NCBI RefSeq assembly: GCF_000819845.1
Contig: NZ_CDCG01000018.1
Location: forward strand, 295,202-359,201
DNA length: 64,000 nt
Origin: Aeromonas enteropelogenes
GTDB taxonomy: Bacteria > Pseudomonadota > Gammaproteobacteria > Enterobacterales > Aeromonadaceae
Direction: 5' to 3'
Positions 1 to 8,804 of this stretch are shown one piece after another (the stretch's first letter is position 1; each line of letters starts with the position of its first letter). The notes beneath the pieces were generated by a model, which ran no database searches, was not told where the DNA came from, and saw nothing but the letters and a program-made list of their open reading frames with translations. The position numbers and the translations under genes are program-made.

Positions 1-1
1 G

Positions 2-316
2 GAGAACGCCCGCCGTTTCGAGCGTAAACAGTTCGATCTTGTGGATCTGGATGAACATCCCCAAAGTCACCCGGATGCCCTGCCTAGCGAACAGGAGATG
101 GAACACGAGTGGCTGCGCCGCCATATCGGCCGCCTGCCCGAGGAGTACCAGGAACCCCTGCTGCTGCAAGTGATGGGGGGATTCAGTGGTGACGAAATTG
201 CCGAGATGCTCGGCCTCAACAAAAACACCGTCATGACCAGATTGTTTCGAGCCCGCAACCAGATCAAAGAGGCGATGGAACAGAAGAAACCAGCAAGAGG
301 ACACGGACATGGATGA
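2..316 (+). CDS. ECF-type sigma-70 factor, C-terminal part (5' end outside window)
   Basis: The frame is open from the first bases, so this is the 3' end of a longer gene. The visible 104 residues hold a sigma region 4 helix-turn-helix: the segment around LPEEYQEPLLLQ is followed by GDEIAEMLGLNKNTVMTRLFRAR, the usual -35 recognition helix, and a basic tail ends in GHGHG. The stop overlaps the start of the DUF3379 gene by 8 bases, which suggests translational coupling. In Vibrio and Aeromonas an ECF sigma gene, a DUF3379 gene and fadL-type genes occur in this order (from memory of the family). The sigma factor probably controls an envelope or lipid response. Partner and regulon are inferred. 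Confidence 0.9.
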   Translation, partial: ENARRFERKQFDLVDLDEHPQSHPDALPSEQEMEHEWLRRHIGRLPEEYQEPLLLQVMGGFSGDEIAEMLGLNKNTVMTRLFRARNQIKEAMEQKKPARGHGHG

Positions 317-1085
317 ACTCGAATTTCGCCGCAACGCCATGATCCAGCCCCATGATCAGCAGCCGGATTTTCTCGAGGCGGCCAATGCCAATCCGGCCAA
401 TCGCCAATATCTGGACGAGATGAAGCGGCTCGATCGTTCGCTCCATCAGGCCATGGAGGTCGACGTCCCAGCCGGACTCGCCCAGCGGATCCTGCTAAAA
501 CAGGCCTTGCTGCGAGAAGAAGATGAGGCCCGGCAACCGGCTCATCCCGTGGGGAACCTGCCCACGGCAACATCAGGTACTGCCAGGACCAATTGGCGCC
601 ATCTGGCCATGGCCGCCTCCGTCGCCTTCCTGCTTGGGCTCAGCACACGCTGGATAACCCTGCCCCAGGCTCCGGCCACGACCCAGTCCCTCGCCCAGGT
701 GGCGATGGCCCATGTCTATGGGGAAGCACCTTTTATCAAGGGAGTCGACGAGCGGGTCAACCTGCAAAACATCAACGCCAAGATGGAGAAATATGGCGCC
801 ACCTTAAGCGGGATGGACGGGCTCAAGGTGACCTATGTCAACCATTGCTCTTTTTATCAGGGGCCCGCGCTGCACATGGTGATCCAGGGCAAGATGGGAC
901 CGGTCACCCTGTTTCTGGTACCCAAACACGTGCCCTTGACCCTGCAACCCAACTTTGAGGATGGCACCCTCAAGGGTGAAATAGTGCCGCTGCGGGGTGC
1001 CAACATGGTGCTGATTGGTGACATGCAAGAGCCCCTTGCGCCAGTTGCCGACACACTGGAGTCACGTCTGCACTGGTCCATTTAA
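309..1085 (+). CDS. DUF3379 membrane protein, putative anti-sigma factor
   Basis: 258 residues. A hydrophilic N-terminal half of about 95 residues precedes a single membrane segment (about residues 97-113, HLAMAASVAFLLGLS) and a C-terminal domain of about 140 residues that would lie in the periplasm. This topology and the 8-base overlap with the upstream sigma gene are those of a membrane anti-sigma factor. No zinc HxxxCxxC anti-sigma motif is seen, so the sigma-binding fold would differ from the ZAS class. The family assignment (DUF3379) rests on the recognisable N-terminal pattern (MDELEFRR, then FLEAANANPANRQYLDEMKRLD). The anti-sigma role is inferred from position and topology. Confidence 0.8.
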   Translation: MDELEFRRNAMIQPHDQQPDFLEAANANPANRQYLDEMKRLDRSLHQAMEVDVPAGLAQRILLKQALLREEDEARQPAHPVGNLPTATSGTARTNWRHLAMAASVAFLLGLSTRWITLPQAPATTQSLAQVAMAHVYGEAPFIKGVDERVNLQNINAKMEKYGATLSGMDGLKVTYVNHCSFYQGPALHMVIQGKMGPVTLFLVPKHVPLTLQPNFEDGTLKGEIVPLRGANMVLIGDMQEPLAPVADTLESRLHWSI

Positions 1086-1477
1086 CAAAACCGGTCGATC
1101 CCCATATTCACAGGCAGTCTGGCTCGCCCAGCTGCCTGTTCAACTCAAGTTCCCCCCTCTTTTTCCGCCAGATGTCGCACGTTATCCCATTTTTCAAAAA
1201 AATATTTTTGTGAGCCAGATCGGTTAATTTGCTCTAAAAATGGCCTCCCACCCCCGAAATTGATGAATTAAACAGCCAAATAAAACAAATGATTAACACC
1301 TTGGTCACTTTTATGTATTCTGCTGTCACTGGTCTGATTTCTTACCTCCTACCAGATCCATAGAATCACGCCAGCATTGATTGGGAAGAAGCTGAAATAA
1401 CAACGGATTTTGTCGAGGTCTGCAGTGAACATGCAGCCAAGTATCGGCAAAAAAATCTGCCTACAAGAGAGAACACC
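1086..1477 (+). promoter_or_regulatory. fadL leader region with possible FadR half-site
   Basis: 392 bases without a convincing gene. It is AT-rich around 1190-1320 and holds ACTGGTCTGATTTC at about 1328-1341. That resembles the left half plus GA of a FadR operator (consensus TGGTCNGACCA), but the right half is poor. The leader before the ATG at 1478 ends in AAGAGAGAACACC, an acceptable ribosome binding site. FadR control of fadL is known in enterics and vibrios; here it is only a possibility. Confidence 0.35.
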
Positions 1478-2803
1478 ATGACCACAACAGTTTTCAAGAA
1501 GAGCCTGATTGCAGCCACTATTGCCCTGGCCACCAGCCAGGTTCATGCTGCTGCGTTCCAGCTGAACGAGCACTCCGCCTCCGGTCTGGGCCGTGCCTAT
1601 GCCGGTGAAGCGGCCATTGCCGACAACGCCGCCGTGCTGGCCCGCAACCCGGCAGCCATGACCACCTTCGACAAGATGGCCGTTTCCGTCTCCGGCACCT
1701 ATATCAAGCCGGATGTGGATGTAGAGGGGCAAACCTCCGGCAATTTGACTTTGCCAACTGGCACGTCGGTTCCCAACTACTTCAACCGTAGCGCCTCTGA
1801 ATCAAATATCGCGCCCGCCGCTTTTGTTCCGGCCTCCTACTTCATTCAGCCACTGAATGATCAGTGGGCCTGGGGTATCGGCCTCTTCTCCAACTACGGC
1901 CTCTCTACCGAATATGAGAAGAACTTTGCCGCGGGTTCCGGTGCCGGTGATACCGAGCTGTTGACCCTCAATATCAACCCGAATATCGCCTACCGCATCA
2001 ACGAGCAGTTCAGCATTGGTGCCGGCATCAATGCCGTGTATGCAGAAGCCGAGCTGAACCGCTATGCCGGTGTACTGGCACCTGTTTTGTCTCAAAAAAC
2101 AGGGAAAGTACACTCCGCCGACACCAAAATTGCGGGACTTAAAGGTGACACATGGGGTTTTGGCTGGAACGTAGGCGCCCTTTATGAAGTCAACGATGAC
2201 CATCGTTTCGCACTGACTTATCGTTCCCAGGTCGATCTCAGCTTTGATGGCGATTTCAATGGTACCAGCTCTAATTACAAGACTGTTGACGGCAACCTGA
2301 AGCTGGATCTGCCGGCACAGGCCGAGTTCGCCGGCTACCACCGCCTTAACCAACAGTTTGCCGTTCACTACTCCGTCAACTGGACCGACTGGAGCGCCTT
2401 CCAAGAGCTGAAAGCCACCAGCAACCAGTGTGCTGGCGGTGTCTGCCTGCAAAAAGACGAGAAGTTCAAGGACTCCACTCGTTACTCCATCGGCGGTACC
2501 TGGTATATCAACCCGGCTTGGGAAGCGCGTCTGGGCTTCGCCTACGACAACAGCCCGATCGAACCTGAATACCGCAGCCTGAGCATCCCTGACTCTGACC
2601 GTGTCTGGTACAGCGCCGGTGCTACCTACCACATCAACCCGGATATGAGCGTCGACTTCGGCATGGCCTATCTGGACGGGAAAGAAGTTGATGTTAACGA
2701 AGGTTTGGTCACCCACAGTGGCACTGTCAACAACCCTCGCTGGCAAGGTACCTCCCACGGCAACGCCTTCCTGGCATCTGCCCAGTTCAACATGAAGTTC
2801 TGA
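1478..2803 (+). CDS. fadL: FadL-family outer membrane transport protein (first of tandem pair)
   Basis: 441 residues. A signal peptide (about residues 1-24, cut after VHA) is followed by the FadL N-terminal hatch signature AFQLNEHSASGLGRAYAGEAA, with NAAVLARNPAAM after it. The rest alternates hydrophobic and aromatic strands and ends in FNMKF, with the C-terminal aromatic typical of Bam substrates. Length fits the 14-strand FadL barrel. The predicted role is uptake of long-chain fatty acids or other hydrophobic molecules across the outer membrane by lateral diffusion. A strong terminator follows 18 bases after the stop, so this gene is not obligatorily cotranscribed with the second copy. The substrate cannot be told from sequence. 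Confidence 0.92.
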   Translation: MTTTVFKKSLIAATIALATSQVHAAAFQLNEHSASGLGRAYAGEAAIADNAAVLARNPAAMTTFDKMAVSVSGTYIKPDVDVEGQTSGNLTLPTGTSVPNYFNRSASESNIAPAAFVPASYFIQPLNDQWAWGIGLFSNYGLSTEYEKNFAAGSGAGDTELLTLNINPNIAYRINEQFSIGAGINAVYAEAELNRYAGVLAPVLSQKTGKVHSADTKIAGLKGDTWGFGWNVGALYEVNDDHRFALTYRSQVDLSFDGDFNGTSSNYKTVDGNLKLDLPAQAEFAGYHRLNQQFAVHYSVNWTDWSAFQELKATSNQCAGGVCLQKDEKFKDSTRYSIGGTWYINPAWEARLGFAYDNSPIEPEYRSLSIPDSDRVWYSAGATYHINPDMSVDFGMAYLDGKEVDVNEGLVTHSGTVNNPRWQGTSHGNAFLASAQFNMKF

Positions 2804-2820
2804 TTGTTGAGCAACATAAA

Positions 2821-2847
2821 AGAGCGCCGCAAGGCGCTCTTTTTTTA
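2821..2847 (+). terminator. Intrinsic terminator after first fadL-type gene
   Basis: A perfect 8-bp stem AGAGCGCC/GGCGCTCT with a GCAA tetraloop, followed directly by seven or more T residues. Confidence 0.93.
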
Positions 2848-3056
2848 TGCAACATCTGCTTCTCGGCGTACAGCTGTAGCACACACATGTTCACTTTTCT
2901 TTTTTAATCAAACTATTAGAGTGCTTTCTCCCAGTATTTAATCCCGTTTTCATCCTCTGTGTGCCTCCGTGGTTGCCTTACTGGTCATACCATATAAAAT
3001 CCTGCCTCCATTCATATGGCCTACTGAACATTCGGTTCATACCCAAGGATTTTGTC

Positions 3057-4343
3057 ATGCAATCCATCATCAAACCGTCCGCCATCGCCCTGTTGGTGAT
3101 CGCGGGTCAAACCCATGCCGCCGGATTCCAGCTGGCCGAGCAATCTGCCACCGGCCTCGGCCGCGCATTTGCCGGTGAAGCCGCCATTGCCGACAACGCC
3201 TCCGTATTGGGCCGCAACCCGGGTGCCATTACCCGCTTCAAACAGACCGCCTTCTCCGGCGGCTTCATCTATATTCGCCCCCAGGTCGATATCGAGGGGC
3301 GTGTGAGCGATAAGTTCGTGACCCCAGTGGGTAGCCTGCCCACCGGCAACAAGTCCGCCGACGCCAGCGACGTGGCGGGCGATGCCTGGGTGCCCAACCT
3401 CTATGTCGTCACCCCCCTGAATGAACGACTCAGCCTAGGGCTTTCCCTCTCCTCCCAATACGGGCTCGGGATCGAGATGCCCAAAGGGTACAGCGCCGGC
3501 CACTTTGGCAATGTGTCCGATATCAAGACGGTCGAGCTCGGCACGGCCCTGGCCTATCAGTTCACCCCCTTATTCTCCGCGGGCATGGGACTTTCCATTA
3601 TTCGTGGCGAGGGAGAAGTAGGTGGCACCTTCCCCCACCAGGACAAGATCGCCAAGCATCTCGAAGGCACTGGGAACGAGCTGGGCTGGAATATCGGTGT
3701 GCTGCTCACCCCAAGCGAGCAGACCCGTATCGGTCTCACCTATCGCAACGGGGTCGATCTCAAGCTCAAGGGGGATGCCGTCGGGGTCGATGGCCAGGGA
3801 CAGACGTTCAAAGATACTGGCAATCTGGTACTGCCACTGCCTGCCACCGCCGAACTTGCCCTCTTCCAGCAGCTCACAGACAAGCTCGCGCTCCATGGCA
3901 GCGTCAACTGGACTAACTGGAGCAAGTTTGTCGGTCTGGATGCCAACCTGGATCATCAGGGGCCGATGCACATCAAAGATGAAAACTGGCAGGACAGCTG
4001 GCGCTATGCGATCGGCATGACCTATCAAGTGGCGCCCAAGTGGCAACTGCGCTCAGGCATTGCCTACGATGAGAGTCCGGTCCCTGCGGCCAACCGCACC
4101 ATTTCCATCCCCGACTCGGATCGCATCTGGTACAGCCTGGGGATGGGATATCAGTACAGCAAAGCGCTCTCGGTCGATGTGGGCGTCACCCTGATCGATG
4201 GCAAAAAAGTGGGGGTACATGAATCCTTCACGCAACCGGTTCGCCTGCCCAACGGCATCCCGGCCCACTACCAGTCCAATTTTGACGGCACTTCGGAAGG
4301 GGATGCCTGGCTGGCCGGTGCCCAGCTGAGCTATCTCTTCTAA
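3057..4343 (+). CDS. FadL-family outer membrane transport protein (second of tandem pair)
   Basis: 428 residues from the ATG at 3057, chosen because AAGGA precedes it at good spacing and it gives a clean signal peptide (about residues 1-20, cut after THA). Upstream in-frame codons encode an unlikely tail. The mature N-terminus AGFQLAEQSATGLGRAFAGEAAIADNAS parallels the first copy closely, and the blocks LSLGLSLSSQYGLG, SIPDSDRIWYS and DAWLAGAQLSYLF have counterparts there. The two genes are paralogues that have diverged in loop regions, so they may differ in substrate. The gap of about 250 bases between them holds a terminator, so this copy probably has its own promoter. Confidence 0.9.
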   Translation: MQSIIKPSAIALLVIAGQTHAAGFQLAEQSATGLGRAFAGEAAIADNASVLGRNPGAITRFKQTAFSGGFIYIRPQVDIEGRVSDKFVTPVGSLPTGNKSADASDVAGDAWVPNLYVVTPLNERLSLGLSLSSQYGLGIEMPKGYSAGHFGNVSDIKTVELGTALAYQFTPLFSAGMGLSIIRGEGEVGGTFPHQDKIAKHLEGTGNELGWNIGVLLTPSEQTRIGLTYRNGVDLKLKGDAVGVDGQGQTFKDTGNLVLPLPATAELALFQQLTDKLALHGSVNWTNWSKFVGLDANLDHQGPMHIKDENWQDSWRYAIGMTYQVAPKWQLRSGIAYDESPVPAANRTISIPDSDRIWYSLGMGYQYSKALSVDVGVTLIDGKKVGVHESFTQPVRLPNGIPAHYQSNFDGTSEGDAWLAGAQLSYLF

Positions 4344-4365
4344 CTCGTTCTTCTTGCAAACAAAC

Positions 4366-4412
4366 ACTATGCCAGTCATTGACTCAGCGAGCCGGGTCAA
4401 TACTGGCATAGT
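4366..4412. repeat. Long inverted repeat downstream of second fadL-type gene
   Basis: ACTATGCCAGT at 4366-4376 is exactly complementary to ACTGGCATAGT at 4402-4412. An inner ATTGA/TCAAT pair lies at 4378-4382 and 4397-4401. No T-run follows on either strand, so this is not a classical terminator. It may be an attenuating hairpin, an mRNA-stabilising end or an operator for the gene at 4461. Confidence 0.7.
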
Positions 4413-4460
4413 GCCGCGCTACACCATAGAATCAAGCCAGTACCCATATCGGAGCCAGGC

Positions 4461-5684
4461 ATGTATTCCTACGTAGCTAGACAGCCGATCCTCGACAAGG
4501 ATCTCAATACCCATGCCTATGAATTGCTCTTTCGCGATAGCCTGAACAATGTCTTCCCCAGCATCTCCTCCCAGCAGGCCACATCACGCCTGGTGGTGGA
4601 GCAATTTTTGCAGCAAAACATCGATCAATTGCTGGGAGGCCGACCCTGCTTCATCAACTTCCCTCACTCCCTGTTGCTGGATGGTCTGGCGGAATGCCTC
4701 CCTCCCGACAAGGTGGTGATTGAAATTCTGGAAGATGCGGCGCCGGATGATGCTCTGCTGGAGAAGGTCAAACAGCTGCATACACAGGGCTACCAGCTGG
4801 CACTGGATGACTTCACCCTGTCGCCGGAGTGGGAGCGTTTCCTTCCCTTTATCCACATCATCAAATTTGATCTCAGGGCCACCTCCCTGTTCCAGATCAA
4901 GGTGTTCATTCAACGTCACAAAAGCCTCAACCTCACCTATCTGGCGGAAAAGGTGGAGGACAAGGCCGAATTCGAACGGATGAAGAAACTGGGCATCCAA
5001 CTGTTTCAGGGGTTTTTCTTCAGCCGCCCCGAACTGGTCAAGCAGGCGACCATGGAGCCGACCCAGGTAGTGGTCATGCAGCTGCTCAACGTGGTCAATC
5101 AGGCAGAGCCCGACATCAACCGGATTGAACAGCTGCTGAGTCAGGACGTGGCCCTCTCCCTCAAGTTGCTGCGTTATGTCAATCATCTCAAGGGGCGTAC
5201 CAATCCCATCTCTTCCTTTCGCCAGGCGGCCATCTACCTTGGCAACACCCAGCTAAAGCGCTTTGTCTCCCTAGTCGCCGCCACCAGCGCAGGTAAAGGC
5301 AAGAGTGCCGAGCTCTATCAGATGTCCCTGATCCGGGCACGTTTCTGCGAATTGCTTGCCCATGTCCATGCTCCCGCCCAGCAGGAGCCGCAAGCCTTCA
5401 TCACCGGCCTCTTCTCGCTGCTGGATGTGCTGATGGAACAACCGATGGACACGCTGCTGGGTACCATTCCGCTCGCCGAAGAAATCCGGTTGGCCCTGCT
5501 GGAGCGCAAGGGCGACCTGGGTTTCTACCTCGCATTTTGTGAAGAGTACGAAAGCGCCAACTGGGCACAGGTCGCAGCCAGAACGGCCAGGCTGGGGCTG
5601 AGCGAAGACAGGATCAGCCACCTCTATCTGGCCGCCACCACCTGGGTCAACGAACAGTTCCAGGCGATGACGGCAACCGACTAG
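4461..5684 (+). CDS. EAL and HDOD domain protein (cyclic-di-GMP family signalling protein)
   Basis: 407 residues. An EAL-like domain occupies about residues 1-200: the signature is YELLFRD at 20-26 in place of EAL(L)R, followed by EILED near 88 and LALDDF near 116. An HDOD domain follows (about 205-400, LNRIEQLLSQDVALSLKLLRYVN, then SSFRQAAIYLG). In EAL-HDOD (YuxH-type) proteins the EAL half is often degenerate and senses or ignores cyclic-di-GMP while the HDOD half mediates protein interactions. The first Glu and the LDD pair survive, so weak phosphodiesterase activity cannot be ruled out. The stop overlaps the convergent thiolase gene by four bases. Confidence 0.9.
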   Translation: MYSYVARQPILDKDLNTHAYELLFRDSLNNVFPSISSQQATSRLVVEQFLQQNIDQLLGGRPCFINFPHSLLLDGLAECLPPDKVVIEILEDAAPDDALLEKVKQLHTQGYQLALDDFTLSPEWERFLPFIHIIKFDLRATSLFQIKVFIQRHKSLNLTYLAEKVEDKAEFERMKKLGIQLFQGFFFSRPELVKQATMEPTQVVVMQLLNVVNQAEPDINRIEQLLSQDVALSLKLLRYVNHLKGRTNPISSFRQAAIYLGNTQLKRFVSLVAATSAGKGKSAELYQMSLIRARFCELLAHVHAPAQQEPQAFITGLFSLLDVLMEQPMDTLLGTIPLAEEIRLALLERKGDLGFYLAFCEEYESANWAQVAARTARLGLSEDRISHLYLAATTWVNEQFQAMTATD

Positions 5685-6844
5685 TCGATCTCGACCGCCA
5701 TCGCGGTCGCCTCCCCGCCCCCGATACAGAGCGCAGCCACCCCGCGTCGCAAACCCCGTTGGCGAAGTGCTGCGATCAGGGTCACCAGCACACGGGCGCC
5801 ACTCGCTCCCAGCGGGTGACCCAGGGCGCAGGCGCCACCGTGCACATTGACCTTGTGATGGGGAATATTGCATCCGGCCATCGCCAGCATGGTGACCATG
5901 GCGAAGGCCTCGTTGATCTCGAACAGGTCGACCTCCTCCACCGACCAGTCGAGTTTGGCCAGCAGACGAGAGATGGCACCGATGGGTGCCGAGGTAAACT
6001 CCGCCGGCAACGCGGCATGGCTCTGATAACCCACGATCCTGGCCAGCACCGGGATCTTGTGCGTTTGCGCCAGCTCGGGCGCCATCAGGATCAAGGCGGC
6101 GGCCCCATCGGAAATGGAACTGGCGTTGGCTGCCGTGATGGTTCCCTCCTTGCCGAAGGCCGGCTTGAGCGTGGGGATCTTGTCAGGTCGCCCCTTACCG
6201 GGCTGCTCGTCTTCGGCAAGCAACAACTGCTCGCCCCGATAGACGGGAGCCAGCTCGGCGGCAAAGAGCCCCTCCTGCTGGGCCTGACGCGCCCGTTGCA
6301 GCGAGGCAAGGGCAAATTCATCCATGGCCACCCGGGTCAGCCCCGCCTGATCGGCGCTGTGTTGGGCGTGGATCCCCATCAACTGGCCATCATAGGCATC
6401 CTGCAGCCCGTCGAGGAACAGGTGATCGAGCACGGTTTGATGTCCCATGCGAAAGCCGCTGCGCGCTTTGTCCAGCAGATAGGGGGCACGGCTCATGCTC
6501 TCCATGCCGCCGGCCACCACGACCTGGTTATCCCCGAGCCGGATGCTGTCTGCGGCCAGCATCACCGCCTTCATGCCGGAGCCACACACCTTGTTGATGG
6601 TCGTGGCGGGGACCGCAAGAGGCAGACCGGCCTTGAGCGTCGCCTGCCTCGCCGGCGCCTGGCCGACACCGGCCCCGAGCACATTGCCAAGATACACCTC
6701 ATCGACCTGATCCGGGGACAAGCCACTCTGCACCAGGGCCGCCTGAATGGCACAAGCCCCCAGCCCCGGGGCTGACACCTCTGCCAATGCCCCTTGAAAG
6801 GCTCCCATGGGCGTTCGTTTTGCCGCTACGATTGCAATATCCAT
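5681..6844 (-). CDS. atoB: Acetyl-CoA C-acetyltransferase (thiolase)
   Basis: 387 residues, the normal length for a biosynthetic/degradative thiolase. Seen in sequence: the N-terminal IVAAKRTPMGAFQG; the nucleophile in INKVCGSGMK (Cys87); NEAFAM and GHPLGASGAR (catalytic His); and CIGGGEATA (second Cys) near the C-terminus. It condenses or cleaves acetoacetyl-CoA or related 3-oxoacyl-CoAs. It is divergent from a LiuR-like MerR regulator across 120 bases, pointing to branched-chain amino acid or short-chain acyl-CoA catabolism. The exact acyl specificity is unproved; the atoB symbol indicates family only. Confidence 0.92.
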   Translation of the reverse strand: MDIAIVAAKRTPMGAFQGALAEVSAPGLGACAIQAALVQSGLSPDQVDEVYLGNVLGAGVGQAPARQATLKAGLPLAVPATTINKVCGSGMKAVMLAADSIRLGDNQVVVAGGMESMSRAPYLLDKARSGFRMGHQTVLDHLFLDGLQDAYDGQLMGIHAQHSADQAGLTRVAMDEFALASLQRARQAQQEGLFAAELAPVYRGEQLLLAEDEQPGKGRPDKIPTLKPAFGKEGTITAANASSISDGAAALILMAPELAQTHKIPVLARIVGYQSHAALPAEFTSAPIGAISRLLAKLDWSVEEVDLFEINEAFAMVTMLAMAGCNIPHHKVNVHGGACALGHPLGASGARVLVTLIAALRQRGLRRGVAALCIGGGEATAMAVEID

Positions 6845-6916
6845 TTGCTGCTCTCTCCTTGTTGGATGGTCCTAACATATGTGCTCTGGCGCCATGGAAC
6901 AAGAGTTGCAGTGCAG

Positions 6917-6932
6917 TTTACGTTTAGGTAAG
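6917..6932. promoter_or_regulatory. Candidate LiuR-type operator
   Basis: TTTACGTTTAGGTAAG is a near-palindrome in the 120-base divergent region between the thiolase and MerR genes. It resembles the TTTACGT-ACGTAAA pattern recalled for LiuR regulators of leucine/isovalerate catabolism. It lies 33 bases before the regulator start, so autoregulation plus thiolase control is plausible. Confidence 0.5.
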
Positions 6933-6964
6933 GTGCCCTCAGGATCGTTTGCCAAGATAGCCAT

Positions 6965-7360
6965 ATGAATAAAACCAAGGATGAGAGCCGGCGTTACAGC
7001 ATCAGTGAGCTGGCCCGGGAATTTGATGTAACGACTCGCAGTATCCGCTTCTATGAAGATCAGGGCTTGCTTAACCCAGCCAGAGAGGGGCAGACCCGTA
7101 TCTACAGCAAACAGGACAGGGTGCGCCTCAAACTCACTCTACGCGGTAAACGGCTGGGGTTCAGCCTGGCTGAGATCCGCGAACTGTTTGATCTCTATGA
7201 TGCCGACAAGAGCAGCCGGACCCAGTTACAGACCATGCTAGAACTGGTGGCGGAGAGAAGGGAAACCTTGCAGCAGCAGATGGAAGACATCCGGGTCGTG
7301 CTGCTGGAGCTGGAGGCCGCCGAGCAGCGCTGCCAGCAGGCGCTGAACCAGATGAAATAA
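6965..7360 (+). CDS. MerR-family transcriptional regulator (LiuR-like)
   Basis: 131 residues. The winged HTH is ISELAREFDVTTRSIRFYEDQGLL (residues 13-36), followed by RIYSKQDRVRLKLTLRGKRLGFSLAEIRELFDLYD and a dimerising coiled coil (about 85-128). There is no metal-binding cysteine pair at the C-terminus, so it is not a metal sensor. The IRELFDLYD segment, the length and the divergent thiolase match LiuR, which controls branched-chain amino acid and acyl-CoA degradation in gammaproteobacteria. The effector is not visible. A bidirectional terminator follows. Confidence 0.87.
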   Translation: MNKTKDESRRYSISELAREFDVTTRSIRFYEDQGLLNPAREGQTRIYSKQDRVRLKLTLRGKRLGFSLAEIRELFDLYDADKSSRTQLQTMLELVAERRETLQQQMEDIRVVLLELEAAEQRCQQALNQMK

Positions 7361-7417
7361 AAAGGGATTTATCCTGAACGCGCACTGGCAAGTGCCAACC
7401 GGGGAACCCCGGATAGC

Positions 7418-7446
7418 AAAAAGCCACTCCTGAGAGTGGCTTTTTC
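7418..7446. terminator. Bidirectional terminator between the MerR gene and rplY
   Basis: AAAAGCCACTC-CTGA-GAGTGGCTTTTT: an 11-bp stem flanked by A-run and T-run, so it can end both converging genes. Confidence 0.93.
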
Positions 7447-7466
7447 TTCAACCGGACAGTTAGCGA

Positions 7467-7754
7467 TTAAACGCGAACGAAGTCCAGGTGAACCAGCTTG
7501 TAACGTACCGGGTGACGCTGGATAGCTTTCACTTTTACGTTAACTTCTTCGCCGTTGATCACCAGAGTCAGTACAGACTCATAGAATTCCGGCTTTTCTT
7601 GGGCCAGGATGAATTTCTTGTGGTCAACAGTGATGGACTGAGCTTCTTTACCTGCGCCGTAAACGATGGCAGGAACTTGGTCAGCATGACGCAGGCGGCG
7701 GCTCGCACCTTTCCCCAGGTCAGAACGGACTTCAGCTTGGAATACGAAAGACAT
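7467..7754 (-). CDS. rplY: 50S ribosomal protein L25
   Basis: 95 residues from the ATG at 7754, matching the short (about 94-residue) enterobacterial form that binds 5S rRNA. Recognisable blocks are [65 protein letters not shown] longer in-frame start upstream was rejected because it adds a non-conserved 27-residue tail. It lacks the CTC-type C-terminal extension. Confidence 0.97.
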   Translation of the reverse strand: MSFVFQAEVRSDLGKGASRRLRHADQVPAIVYGAGKEAQSITVDHKKFILAQEKPEFYESVLTLVINGEEVNVKVKAIQRHPVRYKLVHLDFVRV

Positions 7755-7871
7755 AGTAAGTATCTCTTTTAGATGAATGTATGGTGTTGACTGCGACCGG
7801 TCAGCACCTCGCAAAACGAGCGCGAATACTACCACGGGCCAATATCGGATACAAGGCGCGTACTTCTCTAT

Positions 7872-8708
7872 TTAATTGCCCTGCTCCAGCCTGGCAAACT
7901 GTTGCTGACGCTGGCCCGGGCTCAGGGCATCAAACTGCGCCAACGTCTCGGCGCGGGGGCAATAGAGCGCATCCCCAGTCTTGACCCGAATGCCGTTGCT
8001 CAGTCGGGAGCGATTGTCCGCCGCCAGCGCCAACAGGTAGCTGTAAGTGTCCGCCCCGATGCGATTGGCGAGCTGATTGGCGATACGCCACAGGGTCTCA
8101 CCGGCAGCCACCCTGTGACACAGAGCCCGCCCATCCCCAGCCGCCGGTTCGACATCGTATTGATAGGAGGGCGGTGACATCCCTTCGGCCAACACCATGC
8201 CGGCTCCTGCCATCGTCCGGACGTTCATCCCCAGTTGTGCCAGCAGAGGCTCAGCCCCCTCGTCCCGCCCGCGCAGCGCCCGTTCATTGCGCGCCAGCTC
8301 CGGCATGCGGAACTCGGCGATAAAGGGAACCAGGGCATCATCCTCACGCGGTGACGCAGCTACCAGGGTGGTCGCAGGCGCCGTGGTCACGCCCTGATTG
8401 GGGGCAACCCCGTAGGCCATTTCGTCGATGCGCCTGAGCCTCGCCAGATAGGCCTTGGAGAGTTCGGCCTCCCCTTCGAACAGATCGAACGGTGGTACCA
8501 GCCTGGCAGGAAAGAGGATCTGCCAGCGCCCGTTTTTCTGCCTTTGCGCCAGCGGTGGAAACTGGTTGCCATGCCAGGCCACGAACATGGCGGGGGGCGT
8601 GCGCCCCAGCGGATAATATTCCGGGTTCAACTGTACCCAAGTTTGTTCGGCAATAGGCTGGTAACCGCTGATCACCACCTGCGCCACACTCAACCAGATC
8701 CCCAGCAT
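7872..8708 (-). CDS. LysM-domain protein of unknown function
   Basis: 278 residues. A LysM-like module lies near the C-terminus (about residues 196-252: CHRVAAGETLWRIANQLANRIGADTYSY, then the LSNGIRVKTGDALYCP end). This arrangement recalls the LysM of FimV-type peptidoglycan-binding proteins. The N-terminus (LGIWLSVAQVVISGY) is hydrophobic and may act as a signal or anchor, and a middle region near PFIAEFRMPELARNERALRGRD resembles a coiled coil. The gene stands alone between rplY and hrpA. Cell-wall association is inferred; no enzymatic motif was recognised. Confidence 0.75.
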   Translation of the reverse strand: MLGIWLSVAQVVISGYQPIAEQTWVQLNPEYYPLGRTPPAMFVAWHGNQFPPLAQRQKNGRWQILFPARLVPPFDLFEGEAELSKAYLARLRRIDEMAYGVAPNQGVTTAPATTLVAASPREDDALVPFIAEFRMPELARNERALRGRDEGAEPLLAQLGMNVRTMAGAGMVLAEGMSPPSYQYDVEPAAGDGRALCHRVAAGETLWRIANQLANRIGADTYSYLLALAADNRSRLSNGIRVKTGDALYCPRAETLAQFDALSPGQRQQQFARLEQGN

Positions 8709-8804
8709 CCTGCCTCCCAGTCTGGTTTGGCAACGGGGCGGCCAATCCTGCCCCTCCCCTTGTCAACGACACATATCATCTTGTTAATTCAGACAAATAG
8801 CAGC

